From Mytilus trossulus (lineage: Eukaryota; Mollusca; Bivalvia; Mytilida; Mytilidae): a stretch of 64,000 bases of DNA. The notes beneath the pieces were generated by a model, which saw nothing but the letters and a program-made list of their open reading frames with translations, was not told the DNA's origin and ran no database searches. Positions 36,985 to 48,107 of the stretch are shown here, piece after piece; positions within the stretch are counted from its first letter, which is position 1, and each line of letters opens with the position of its first letter. The position numbers and the translations under genes are program-made. The stretch lies in NCBI RefSeq assembly GCF_036588685.1, contig NC_086378.1, positions 75,905,127 to 75,969,126 of the forward strand. Direction: 5' to 3'.

Positions 36985-37540
36985 TCCTAACCCAGTCGTT
37001 GTAGTTGTTGGTGTGATTCATAAGTGTTTCTCATTTTTTCATATAGATTAGACCGTTGGTTTCCCTGTTTGAATGGGTTTTCCACTAGTCATTTTAAAAT
37101 CACTTTAGGCAGCAACCATTTGATTTTCTGGGGGGGGCTTTGTTTTTTTTTCTTGGACAAACTTTTTTTTTCTGCCTGTGGCGAAAAACAATCTATTTTT
37201 TTCGCGAAAAGTTGAAAACAATTTTTTTCTTTCAATTTTAGCATTACATATAGTGGCAGCTGAGGGTGAAACAAACAATTTTTTTTTCTCAGAATCAAAA
37301 ACAAATTATTTTTTTTCTCCAAAAACTGGAAACACACTTTCTTTTCCAAAAAAAACAAAAAACCATAGCCCCCCCCCCCCCCAGAAAATCAAATGGTTGC
37401 TGCCTTATAGCTTGCTGTTAGATGTTGAAACCATATATTGACCTCTAAATTCTAATGATTTGCTTTTATAAATTGAGACTTGGATGGATAGTTGTCTCAT
37501 TGGCACTCATACCACCTCTTCTTATATCTATATAATAGTA
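36985..37540 (+). repeat. family B copy interrupted by a MITE
   Basis: The left part ends CCACTAGTCATTTTAAAATC near 37100. The right part resumes TATAGCTTGCTGTTAGATG near 37405 and ends with the tail TTGTCTCATTGGCACTCATA. The gap is exactly the MITE at 37108-37404. Confidence 0.8.
37108..37404. mobile_element. 297-bp Harbinger-type MITE nested in a repeat
   Basis: Inverted ends GGCAGCAACCATTTGATTTT / AAAATCAAATGGTTGCTGCC continue into G8/C16 runs. A TTA target duplication lies at 37105-37107 and 37405-37407, the 3-bp TWA type used by PIF/Harbinger transposases. The interior is T-rich with CTTTTTTTTTCTG-like repeats and carries no gene. Confidence 0.85.
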
Positions 37541-37652
37541 AAAACAAATAAATATCAGCATAGAATTTGAAAATCATTAGATATATATTCATATTCAATG
37601 ATTAACATCACATGGCAAACAAAAATCAAAAGACTTTCAAATGTTTTTAAGT

Positions 37653-39653
37653 TTATTTTCTCCGTTTAAATTTTTCAATTATTACATCTTCTTCAAATTT
37701 TCTACCACTAGCCTCCACATCATATCCTAGCATCTCATTATAATATTTTGGTAGTCCAAATTCAGCGAAGTCTAAAACAAAAGGTCTTCCTTTAATCTGT
37801 ACATCTCCTCTAACAAAACGTCTATATCCTGAAGGTGGGAAGCGTTTTATATCTGCGGCACGAAATGTAAAGTTCTTCGTCCAAAGAAACCATCTTGGAA
37901 CAACACCAATAAATAAATCAGAATCTATATGCTTATACATTCTGAACATTGTAAATCTGTAGACTTTAGTAAGGCAAGTAAGCAAAATAATGGTGAAAGC
38001 TGAACATCCAATAACGAACGGAATATTCTTTTTGTCAATGAATACTTTTTCTTTTTCTTTTTCTGGATCAGTAAAACGACTTTGAATATCAAAAATTGTT
38101 ATACCTACTAAATATGACAATAATGGTACAATGAATCCAATTATCTTTATATAATTTTCATAAGAGCTTTGAAATATAAAAACAAAGTCATGTGGTACCT
38201 TGTCTTTTTCTTGACGACCCTTAGATCTTGGTTCATCAGGTATTACATGTAAATGTTTACAATTAATTAGTAGTATTTTGTCTTTTTCACATAGAATTTT
38301 ATTCCTGAAGGTTACATATTGTTTTCCCGGAACCACTGTAACTGTCTGAACAGGATGCCACTTGATTGTTTTCTGAAGAAGAAAAAAAGACAATTTCTTA
38401 TAAATTTTCTATTTAAGATATTGTCTGATTGTGATAAAATTTCTTTGACATTAACCACCGGTTTTGTGGAAAATTAGAATGTTCATGATTAAGTCCCCAA
38501 AACAGGTTTTCAGACCAGATTAATCTAGGGAGGTTTTTTTGCAAATAATATAACATTTCTACTTAGACGATTATAAATTTTGAATTTCATTAGTACCAGT
38601 ATTTGAAAACTACAATAGATCAATAAATATAACTGACAAATCTTTTTTTAATCTTTATATCATTCATTATACTCCATGCTGATTTGGTCCATATGTATTT
38701 TTTTCAAAATATTATATAATACATGTATATATATATCTGTGACTCTGATTCTGACCAATGCTAATAAACTAAATATATATATTTACATGTGACTATTATT
38801 GTTGTTGTTGTTGTTGCCAATTATGTCAATCAATTGTATCTGTATCTAATTTTATGCCCTTTATAGGCCCTGTAATTTGGGAAATAAAAATATTCTATTC
38901 TATTCTATTCTATATCTCTATGACTGTTGTCAGACTTGGTATTGATATGCTTCAAGAAAAAGATTTCAGGTAATGCATTTGTGTATGATTTAAGTTAATG
39001 TGTATGTGCAAGCTCATATTAAGGTTCATGTTGATAAGCTTTAGAAGAAGCAGTTTAAATTAAGATTTTGGTAGAAATACCTGAGATTCAGGTTCAAGTT
39101 TGTGTGCTGTAAACGAAACACCTTAGATTCAAGTTTCTGTGCTGTAATTGAAACGCCATAGATTCAGTTTCATGTTTAAATGAAACGCCTTTGATTTATG
39201 TTTTTGTGCTCTGGATAAAACACCTATGATTCAGGTTCATGTTTGTGTGTGCTGCAGATGAAACACCTTTAAAAATAGATTACGCTCTTAGAGGCAGTTG
39301 TCTCTGAATTTAGTATACCTGGTACCTAGAAACTTTTATAGGTGTCAGAACAAAATTCAGAAACAACTGTCTGAAATTCATTTTCATGTTTTGTGCTGCT
39401 GTGAAACCACCTAAGATTTATGTTCATCTTTGTGTGCTATGAAAGAAACATATTAGATCTAGGATGGATAACTCAGTTAGAGATTCAGGTTCAAGTTTGT
39501 GCTGTGTATGAAACAGCTTACTATTAGATTGTAGATAAATACAAAGGCAAATATATAGACCTTACATACCAATGCTTGGGCTGGTTTTCCATTGTAGCCA
39601 CACCATCTGAATGGTCCCAATCTGTTCATACACTTTAACAGGGACACAGACAT
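37653..39653 (-). CDS. TMEM223: TMEM223-like mitochondrial inner-membrane protein (two coding exons)
   Basis: Exon 1 is 39653-39570 (28 codons, MSVSLLKCMNRLGPFRW...) and exon 2 is 38372-37653. They join in phase 0 at donor GTATGT and acceptor CTTCAG, giving 267 residues. The N-terminus is basic, Ser/Leu-rich and free of acidic residues, as in mitochondrial presequences. Two membrane segments lie at about 104-122 (IIGFIVPLLSYLVGITIF) and 146-163 (IPFVIGCSAFTIILLTC). A C-terminal QIKGRPFVLD motif aligns with the KVKGRRFYFLLD region of vertebrate TMEM223, an inner-membrane factor linked to cytochrome c oxidase assembly. The identification rests on topology and this motif, so a related TMEM186/TMEM70-type protein is the alternative. 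AATAAA overlaps the stop codon on this strand. Confidence 0.8.
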
Positions 39654-39934
39654 ATTGGTTGTAGTATTATACCATATCTTCTTTATATTTTTTATACCTA
39701 AAACAAGAACATACATACATGTACATGTAATGAAAGAAAAGATATTGTATTTCCCTAACATCATCAAGACAATCTTCAAAAGTAACACCACAGGAATGGT
39801 CAAGGTTAAGTTTAGTTCTTTAGGGTCAATAAACACAATTCTGCTGGTATTGCCAAGGCCGTAACTACCCTTGAGGCAAGTGAGGCAATTGCCTCACTAA
39901 AATTTCGACACAGATTTTTTTTTTTATACATATA

Positions 39935-40478
39935 TATAAATATAATAGCCATTTGTTGTTCTGTCTCAACCTTTATTTCTATAACTTGTCATTATTCCTT
40001 TATTATGTACCGATTATCAGGTTATCAGCATGTTGATATCGTAAAATATCAGCTGCGAGACATAATATGAAGCTTTTTGTCGAGTGAGCGTAGCGAACGA
40101 GATCAAAAAGCCTTCATATAATGTCAAGCAGCTGATATTTTACAATATCAATATGCAGATAATCTGATAATCGATTTATCGGGCTCTATTTGCGTGATTC
40201 AGAAGTGTTTTCTTTGTTTCACAAGCACACAAAAGATGACTTGATAAGTTCGGGTCAAAGTTATTAACGTCGGTTCAAACATTATGACGTCGCTGATATG
40301 TCCGGGTCAAAGTTATTAAGGCCGGGTCAACGTATTTGACGTCACAAAGACATGATACGGAATAATATTAAGAGCTGAACAGAGTGATATAGACAGTGGG
40401 ACGACCAATAAATAAATATAATAGCCATTTGTTGTTCTGTCTCAACCTTTATTTCTATAACTTGTCATTATTCCTTTT
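39935..40478. mobile_element. foldback insert flanked by 67-bp direct repeats
   Basis: ATAAATATAATAGCCATTTG through TAACTTGTCATTATTCCTTT occurs at 39935-40001 and again at 40412-40478. Between them, 40011-40173 is an imperfect palindrome (CGATTATCAGGTTATCAGCA versus ATGCAGATAATCTGATAATCG complement) centred on CGAGTGAGCGTAGCGAACGAG. The repeats are too long for a usual target duplication; segmental duplication or recombination is likelier. Confidence 0.7.
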
Positions 40479-40710
40479 AAACTATTCTTCCTGGATATAA
40501 CTCAGCATCTCCACAGGTGATGTTTCTCGATTACAACAACCTGGTAAGATATAATCATCATGGATCTCTAGTTTAAAACAGGCTCTTGTAGAAAAAGGAA
40601 AAGCGACACTGAAGGTAAAGAAGGAATAATTCTAGTAAACTATTTTTGTGAACAGAGTCTGAGTGTTGCATATAACTTCATTAGTACAATCCAAAAATGA
40701 TTAGTAGACT

Positions 40711-40850
40711 GACAAATCAAGTACTGATCTTCTGAAGGGGGCAGTCCTGTCTGCCTATTCATTTCTCTGTTTCACCAACTTTTGACAAATCAAGTACTGG
40801 CCATCGCAAGGGGACAGTCCTGTCTGTGTATTCATTTCACGAACTTTAAT
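40711..40850. repeat. 73-bp tandem duplication
   Basis: GACAAATCAAGTACTG begins at 40711 and 40784; both copies continue through CAGTCCTGTCTG and TATTCATTTC. Confidence 0.75.
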
Positions 40851-40910
40851 CTTTCTCTTTACAGATAAATAAAATATAAATAATATGAAACATGCATGGA
40901 TTAGTTTTTA

Positions 40911-41560
40911 CGGTCTCACTAATTAGCGACAACAAGAATTTTAGCGACAACAAGCGACAAGAAGCGACAACAAGAATTATTTTAGCGACAACAAGCGACA
41001 AGAAACTATTTAGCGACAAGAAAACATATCTTTTTTAATTAAAATTAATTATTGCAATAAATATTAAAAGAATATGCAAAAGAAAATAATTCTAGTGACA
41101 AGAAAGTTAAAATTGGTAGAAAAAAATGAAACATTATATTTTACATATTTATTTTATCATCTATTATGTATAACAGCCAGTATTACGTTTAATTATTGTA
41201 TTATGAGATTACTTCATATTTAAAAATTAAAAAAAGAAGCTCAATCTCTTAAATTTCTTCTTTACAAATGTTTAATTTCTTTATCTACCAATATACTAAT
41301 ATAGACTTCACAATCTCTTTCTTCCTCGCAAATGTTTCTTTTCTTCGTCTATCTATATAATAAGACATATCTGCTCGTAAATTCAAAAAAAAATTAAAAA
41401 TACAAATTTCTTTATATCTAATAAAAAAAAAAGTTTTCTTGTCGCTAAATAGTCTTCTTGTCGCTTGTTGTCGCTAAAATAATTCTTGTTGTCGCTTGTT
41501 GTCGCTTGTTGACGCTTGTTGTCGCTTCTTGACGCTTGTTGTCGCTAATTAGTGAGACCC
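40911..41560. mobile_element. 650-bp hAT-like non-autonomous transposon
   Basis: Termini CGGTCTCACTAATTAGCGAC and GTCGCTAATTAGTGAGACCC are inverted for over 20 bp. The element is flanked by the 8-bp duplication AGTTTTTA (40903-40910 and 41561-41568), the size hAT transposases make. Subterminal DNA is filled with repeated GCGACAACAA and GCGACAAGAA 10-mers on the left and their complements on the right, reminiscent of transposase-binding repeats. The core (about 41030-41430) is AT-rich with no open frame. The terminal bases are not the common CA(A/G)GG of hAT, so the superfamily call is tentative. Confidence 0.85.
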
Positions 41561-41568
41561 AGTTTTTA

Positions 41569-42972
41569 TCCATGTTTCTTTAACCTTAAAATTGAAAGAA
41601 TATCCCATATTCCAATTTGATATTATTGAGGAATGGTAGAACCCAGACTAATAAAGACTTTTTCGTGGTGGCCAGTTTTTATTGGCGGAGGAAGCCGAAG
41701 AGCACTGAGAAAACCACCTACCTACGAAAGGAAAAACTGAATCGCTTCAAATTTGAAAATACACTGAACCTGAAATAAGTGGTACTAAATCAAGAGATCT
41801 TGTGTGTCTTGTACATCAATCATAAGGGGAAAACAACTATTTCTATTTTAAGTACCTTAGTTGCAATAACTGAGTTATCACAGAAAATCAGTGAGATATT
41901 TTTATAAATTTCGCATGGACAAGGTTGTAACTGGTAAATAGTATGAAGACAGGATACCAGTTTTATTGAGAATGCTAAAATACTGAACGCGAACCTGCCA
42001 AGTCCCGAATACAAATCAGTGTTTCAAATAATTTAGATTCCAAAAAATTACAATCGATTCACCAATTAGTGTGTCACTAATTCAATACTTGTCATTATAT
42101 TTCCGGTACAAATAATTTACCTTAAGGCAAAAAATCATGTCTTTGACATGTATTTTTTTATACAACAAATTTCTAACTGCCAGCCGTTAATTGCTATTGT
42201 TTATTCTGTTCCATTCATGTGGTGTGAAAATGTAGAAACAATTCTCATTTTGTTTGTGATTGTCTCAATTATCACACATTTAAATTGATTTTCGATTTGT
42301 GGGATACAAGTCTTTGTGTGATTGGTTATTGCACATATATGTCAGTATAAAGTAGTCCGCTTCGCCGGCGAAGAATAGTGTCAAAATCCAAAAAGCCGGG
42401 AACAGGTTCTGTTTCTTTATCATATAAGTCAATGCAATTTATGTTTTGATTTATGAAACAAGTACAAAACTAACATGAATTTGTTACAATCATTGAAGTA
42501 TTATATCTGTATCTGATACAAAATTGAAACATGTTCTCATAGCAACAGAAAGATCATAGTCATTTTTACAATCATTTTTTGTTTTTATCATTATTTCAAC
42601 TCATTTTAGTTTACGGTCAAGTTACAGCAGAAACATATAATATATGTCTCTGGTTACAGTAAATGGACTTAGCCACAAATTTTCTTGCCTTGTTGAACTT
42701 TAACTGAAAATAGAAAAATAATTTTCTATTTTTTTTCTAAAGAAATACTCAGTGAATCGAGTTCTGTTAAAATAGATCATAGTATATCAAATCTGCGAAA
42801 AACGTTATAAAAGTTGTCTTTAAATCAGCAAATTTCAAACATATAGATTTAATTTGAAAATCTATATGTTGTTGGTACAAAAAACATCGTTTGAATGATG
42901 TAAAATAATGATAGGGTTAGTGACATCGTTTTATTGTTTATTATACATTATTCGAAATGGTGAACCAGGTGA
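41569..42972. other. spacer, nothing recognised
   Basis: AT-rich DNA without supportable genes; the open frame at 41820-42014 on the - strand is short and unsupported. Confidence 0.35.
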
Positions 42973-43293
42973 AAAATACAACATATCGTCCAAATAAATG
43001 AATGCGTTGTAGACCGCAAATTGTTGCTGTTTCTTGGTGAGCATTTAGCATCAAGTTTACGACATCCACCCGTGTCGATGTATTGGTACTATGATCATAC
43101 GAAAAATATGCCAATTATTTGGATTAGTCACAATCATCTCTCTGGTGCTGGACATTTTAGCAGGGGGGGAAATGAACTAAAAGAGAAAAATTCAGCGCAG
43201 ATACTAGAATCCATTGTAGAGCAGTATTACTTCGTTCGCCCGCATTTTGAATTTCGATATCCCTTTTTAGCGAAAACCTGCTTGGTTGAATAA
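42973..43293 (+). pseudogene. exon-like ORF without start codon
   Basis: A frame open from about 42973 to TAA at 43291-43293 has no ATG near its beginning. A possible acceptor (GAACCAG|GTGAAAAATAC) lies just upstream, so it could be a terminal exon. The translated text has coding character: aromatic and charged residues are balanced (for example MYWYYDHTKNMPIIWISHNH and VEQYYFVRPHFEFRYP), and the G+C content is above the flanks. I recognise no family and see no partner exon upstream. It may be a relic of a degraded gene. Confidence 0.35.
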
Positions 43294-43309
43294 TATACTT
43301 AAATAAAAA

Positions 43310-43590
43310 ATAGGATAACTCTCTACATGAGACCAAATGACAATGAAATTAAAAACTAACCATTCTATAACAATGAACAGTAATTTATGCTAGCTAAAGG
43401 TTTAAAGTTGTTTGCATTTACATTTTTAGTTAATCGTGGAAATAAATGCTGTTAAAACAAACAGAGAAAAGACAAGTCTAATATGTGATGGCTCAGTACC
43501 GTTAAAAGATAGACAGAATATATACTGAATAGTTATTTGTATGGAGAGGTGTCTCATTGACACTCATACCACATCTTCCTATATCTATGA
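43310..43590. repeat. two adjacent repeat tails
   Basis: About 43310-43390 (GATAACTCTCTACATGAGAC) is a reverse fragment of the ATTGGCAATCATACC family. About 43490-43590 (GGCTCAGTACCGTTAAAAG ... GTCTCATTGACACTCATACC) is a family B tail. Confidence 0.6.
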
Positions 43591-43690
43591 AAGACCAGGA
43601 CTATCATGGATGCTTTCATAGTATGGCAAACAACAACTTACATCAAAATAAGAAATAAGGATGAATCTACACTTGATTCCATCTGGAAAA

Positions 43691-43808
43691 GATAAAGAGA
43701 GATTAAAGAACAGTTCATAGTGCAATTTTATGCACATTATTGTACAGGGAGAAAGAGAGTTTAAGGAACAGTTCCTAGTGCAATTTTATGCACATTATTG
43801 TACAGGGG
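43691..43808. repeat. 58-bp tandem duplication
   Basis: AAAGAGAGATTAAAGAACAG and AAAGAGAGTTTAAGGAACAG each continue with TAGTGCAATTTTATGCACAT; two copies in tandem. Confidence 0.75.
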
Positions 43809-44194
43809 GTTATACAAGGGGCCATTAATATGTACGTTCTCTGCGTTATAAATTATCAATGATAAAACAGACTCGTTTTCAATTTAATTGTCTTTTGGTT
43901 TAAAAATGTATGTTTTACTAATCCAATAATTGATTTCGTTTCCATGCTACGTGTCAACGACAATTAATGACAATGGATATTAATGACTTAATCCCTAGCA
44001 ACATGTTAATTTTATTATTACGTTTTATTTGTACTTTAAAATAATTTATAGTCAGTTTTTGAAAATGTGCGTCAACACCGGCCACAAATATTATAACATC
44101 TTTTAAATCATCTTGTTGGAGCGTTTATCAAATTAGTTTAACTTTATATCGACTTGAAATTTTATTTGATAGCCAGGAAATTTTCTGGTTAGAT

Positions 44195-44295
44195 TATAAA
44201 TAAAACCTTAAGTTAACGGAAGAGAAAAAAAGAGGGGGAGAAAAGGAAAAAGACAGACACATTCAGACATACTGAGAGTCAGACGATACGATCAG
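44195..44295 (+). promoter_or_regulatory. probable promoter and first untranslated exon of the 48108 gene
   Basis: TTATAAATAAAACC near 44195 is TATA-like. It is followed by a purine-rich stretch (GAAGAGAAAAAAAGAGGGGG) and a possible exon ending at donor GATCAG|GTAAGAAA (44295). The link to the coding exon 3.7 kb downstream is inferred from strand and splice signals only. Confidence 0.35.
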
Positions 44296-47200
44296 GTAAG
44301 AAAACGAATAAGTTCACATATAAAGCTGCAATACTGTAATTCAAGTAGACATTTAAAGACTGTAAATTGTCCTTTTTTTGAAATGCATATATAAATATTT
44401 CTTTTTTAAACCCGGTTACTTAATGCGGTGATATATATGTACATAAATCTTCATCATTTAACTGTATTTTTAAGCAGCTTAGAATCACACAGTTGTTAAT
44501 GTTATCGAAGCATTAAGAGATGAAACTTTAAATTATGTCATATATATATATACTTTTTGTTTAGTACGATTTGACGAAAACACAAAAAATTGTTAATCCG
44601 TTATATGACGTCACAATATACAAGTGATATAAATAAATTAAAAAAAAGGAAACATGATCCATGAAGTTAAAAACAATTTCAATGACCAAAATAACTTCTA
44701 GTTAAATCCTCTTTATGTGTGGTACGGATCAATGAATTTATTCAAAAGAATAGAAACCCTCGAGACATTTAATAAATATCCATGAATAAAAATGTCGTCA
44801 TAATACAAACTTTGTGTAGAAATATAGCTGTATTATATCAACAATCAAATCTTGATACACATTCTGTTTACTTGGAAGGACGTCATTTTGATTATTTGTA
44901 AATTTAAGAAAAGCTATACCGATCTTATTCCAAATGTTTACAAGGATATTTTAAAAGTAAATTCAGTCGTTTGAATATTAAGGTGAGTCTTTCTACAAAC
45001 TATAGGTAAATATTCATTTTTTCCAGTATTGGTTAAAAAACTGACCATTTCAGAGTTTTTATTGAACGAATAAAGGGATATACGTGTAAACATTAAAAAA
45101 GGGAATTTCATATTTACAAATACCTAAATTACGACCAGAATAGATAAAATAAGTCAAAATTTATATACATGTACAACAAATAATTTGTATTACTAAAAAT
45201 TGAATGAGTTATAGAATTCTCATTAATAGTATACGTATAAAGTATTTAACTACAAACCATTTTTACCCTATACCTCATTGTAATTGATTTTATCTCTCAA
45301 AATTAATTAATGTTATCAAGCAGCAGTAACATTTTTTCAAACTACAAATTAAAACTTCATTTGATCTATCAGCCTTGGGGACCGATCGAAAAAATGTGTG
45401 AAACTTTTGATTTTTTTTTTTTTAAATAAAAAGGTGAATAACATAGCAGTCCACGCAAGTCCCCCATGGGTAGTAGTTAAACGCCCCCGTAATAGTATAT
45501 GAAAATAACATAGTATATATTATAATTAATTTGGAAACCAACACGACAAAGGCTTAGTTTGCTTTATTTCTAGTCATAGTTTGTTTTGGGTAATTTCAGT
45601 TATTTTTTTATTTTATTCACAAATTTTCTATATTTGGGTAAGTTTTATACAGAGTTGAACAAATTGTATGAGTCTTGTTTTATGTATGATGACCCGTACG
45701 AGGTCAGTTAATGGTGACATACAGTGTCGTTTGTTTGATATCTTCCCGTTTTATTTATAAAATATTAATGGGACAGCAATTTAACATCAGTTAAAAAAAA
45801 ATGTAAATAACTGAACTAGTAGTTCTTGTTGGTCAGTTTTTAGTTTTCTATGGACTTGCATGTTTTGTTTACTGTTGTTTTTTTGTGTGTGTCTTTTTGT
45901 TTTTTACCGTGGCATTTTCAGTTTATTTCGATGTATGAGATAGAATTAGGTATTTTCACCTCTCTTTAAAATAACAATTTATTAAGACTTAAAGGAAACA
46001 CAGCAATCATTTGTTTCCCCCATTTTTCGGATTTTATAACAATTCATAACTCTTATAGTCTGTGCTAGCCTTACTAAGGACATGTCTATCAAAATAAGAT
46101 CGGGCTAGTGAGATTTTTTTTTACAGAAGTATTGCCTTGAAATAAACGTTTACTCCGATGAGTTATGCATTTTCAACTGATTTTTATAGTTTTCTCTAAT
46201 GATGTACTGCTTCGTAACTGGTAAGGAAAAGGGGGAGGGGTGTGATTCAGTAGTAATTCCGTGGATGTTGTTTGTTGCTGTATATCGTATTCATTTCTCT
46301 TGTGAAGTTTTTTTACAATAATCAGGCTGTTAGTTTTCTCGTTTGGATTATCTTACATTTGTCATTTCTAGGCCTTTTATAGCTCTGACTATGGCGGTGT
46401 GGGTTTTGGTTGTTGACCGAACGACGACCAATAGTTGTTTAATAACTTCTACATCTTTGGTAGGTCTATGTCTTTGGTCTCTGGTGGATAATTGTCTCAC
46501 TATTTTCAATCATCATGATCGACCAAAACACTATTTCGTATTTCATAACTCAAATATAGATGTTTTTTGGGTTAGACTGTGCATAGTTTGGTCCATTGAA
46601 AAGCTCGATATTAGAATCCACGAACAAAGTATATAACGGTCATTGAATTATAAGGATCTAAGGAGCACTTAAAAATTGATTCGAACAATTAAGTAGACGT
46701 AAAGGAGCCGATCAGAAATACAAATATATTTGAAAGGATTTTTATGTATTTTTTTCTTTATATTTAAAATTAAATGTCTATTTATCCTAAAGTCCTTGAG
46801 CCTACAAAAGAATCAAATCTTTGATAAACATATAGTCTATATAACATGTATATCAGTGTATTAGTATTCAATACCTGGTATCAGGTATAGGTATGTAAAC
46901 CTCAATCAGTAATTCATTTCCAGAATATTTACATTATTGATATAAAATAGAATTTATTGTCAACTTTTGTGTATTGATGTATGAAATATTGAGCGCCAAG
47001 TAATTAATAATTCAACACAACACTTTTCCGATAATGTTTCGGTTGATCATGATATTTGTCTCTTGAAATCAGCATCAAAATGGCGGATTTCATCAGGTAA
47101 AACAAGGTAAGCCAGAATTCTTTGGTTTTGTTTTTGTTGCTGTGTTAAAAAAACCTAGTAAAATTTAGTCACACTGCTAAATGGACTATTTTTTTTAGTA

Positions 47201-48025
47201 CGGGTGATCATGAGATGAATATTCGATTCACAAACAGTCGTCATTTCTGCTAATTTATGGTTTATGATATATTATGATATTATAATTTTACATAGATACG
47301 GTAAACAATAAAGTGGAAGAGGCATTACGTTTCTTGAAAGATATTACGAATATGAGAAAAAAATATAACCATGTTTTGTAAAAAAGCGAATAATTATAAC
47401 ATAGATACAAATAAAGAAAAAGAAAATGTTATAACAATAAATTAAGGGGATACCGGGTTCAATGAACTAAGTGCAGTGATAAAAATACAACAAACAGTGT
47501 TATTTTTAGTTCTGTTGTATGTAATTTGATTTGATCAAAATTTGATCCCTTTTTCCTTTGAATTTGTTTTATTTATACAATAGGTTCCAAATATATACAT
47601 ACTATAAAGATAAGAAGCGGTGGTATGATTGCCAGTAAGAAAACCCTTCTACTAATATGTCAGAAAAATATTTTGTGAAAAAAGTGAATATCTTAACGTC
47701 TTTTTGCCTATATGTAACACATACCCGACAGCTGACTACAAATCATCCCTCATGCAGAACTAAAAAAACATTCATAGGTCATTCAATACATATGTCAACT
47801 TAAACGGCCTTGGTGAAGAAAAGGAAAGGTGTGTTAAACGAAATCGGGACCGCGAAAAAAAGAGAAAAAAAACCCAACAACCTAAAAGTCATTTTATATA
47901 TCATGGTTTGTTTAAATATTAAGCATGGCATGTATATTTACCCGTATATAACATAAATGTCATCTTTTCGATATCAGATTTTATTTTAGTTTGTTATTAA
48001 AACATTTCATATATTTTATTAATAG
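44296..48025 (+). other. probable 5' UTR intron(s) of the 48108 gene
   Basis: AT-rich with no long coding frame. Around 47080 AAAATGGCGGATTTCATCAG|GTAAAA resembles a second untranslated or alternative first exon, with another donor at ACAAG|GTAAGCC (47107). About 46310-46560 is a + strand copy of the ATTGGCAATCATACC-type repeat (TTACATTTGTCATTTCTAGG), which explains the 97-codon frame at 46343. Around 47615 GGTGGTATGATTGCCAGTAA is a further fragment. Confidence 0.4.
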
Positions 48026-48107
48026 GTTGAGCACGGAACAGCTGAAATAAAGTTTCTGAAAGTTGGATTTAAGAAATTGTCGGTGAAAATCCAGGTTAAC
48101 TCATAAG

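Noticed and set aside
37024-37441. Phe/Lys-rich open frames on both strands
   Set aside because: They arise from T- and A-runs inside the nested MITE.
39477-39836. 119-codon frame as a complete protein
   Set aside because: Only 39653-39570 is exonic (TMEM223-like exon 1); the rest reads through the promoter side and the intron.
46343-46636. 97-codon open frame beginning MDYLTFVISRPF
   Set aside because: It matches the interspersed repeat copy at 60230-60465 at the DNA level, so it is repeat-derived.
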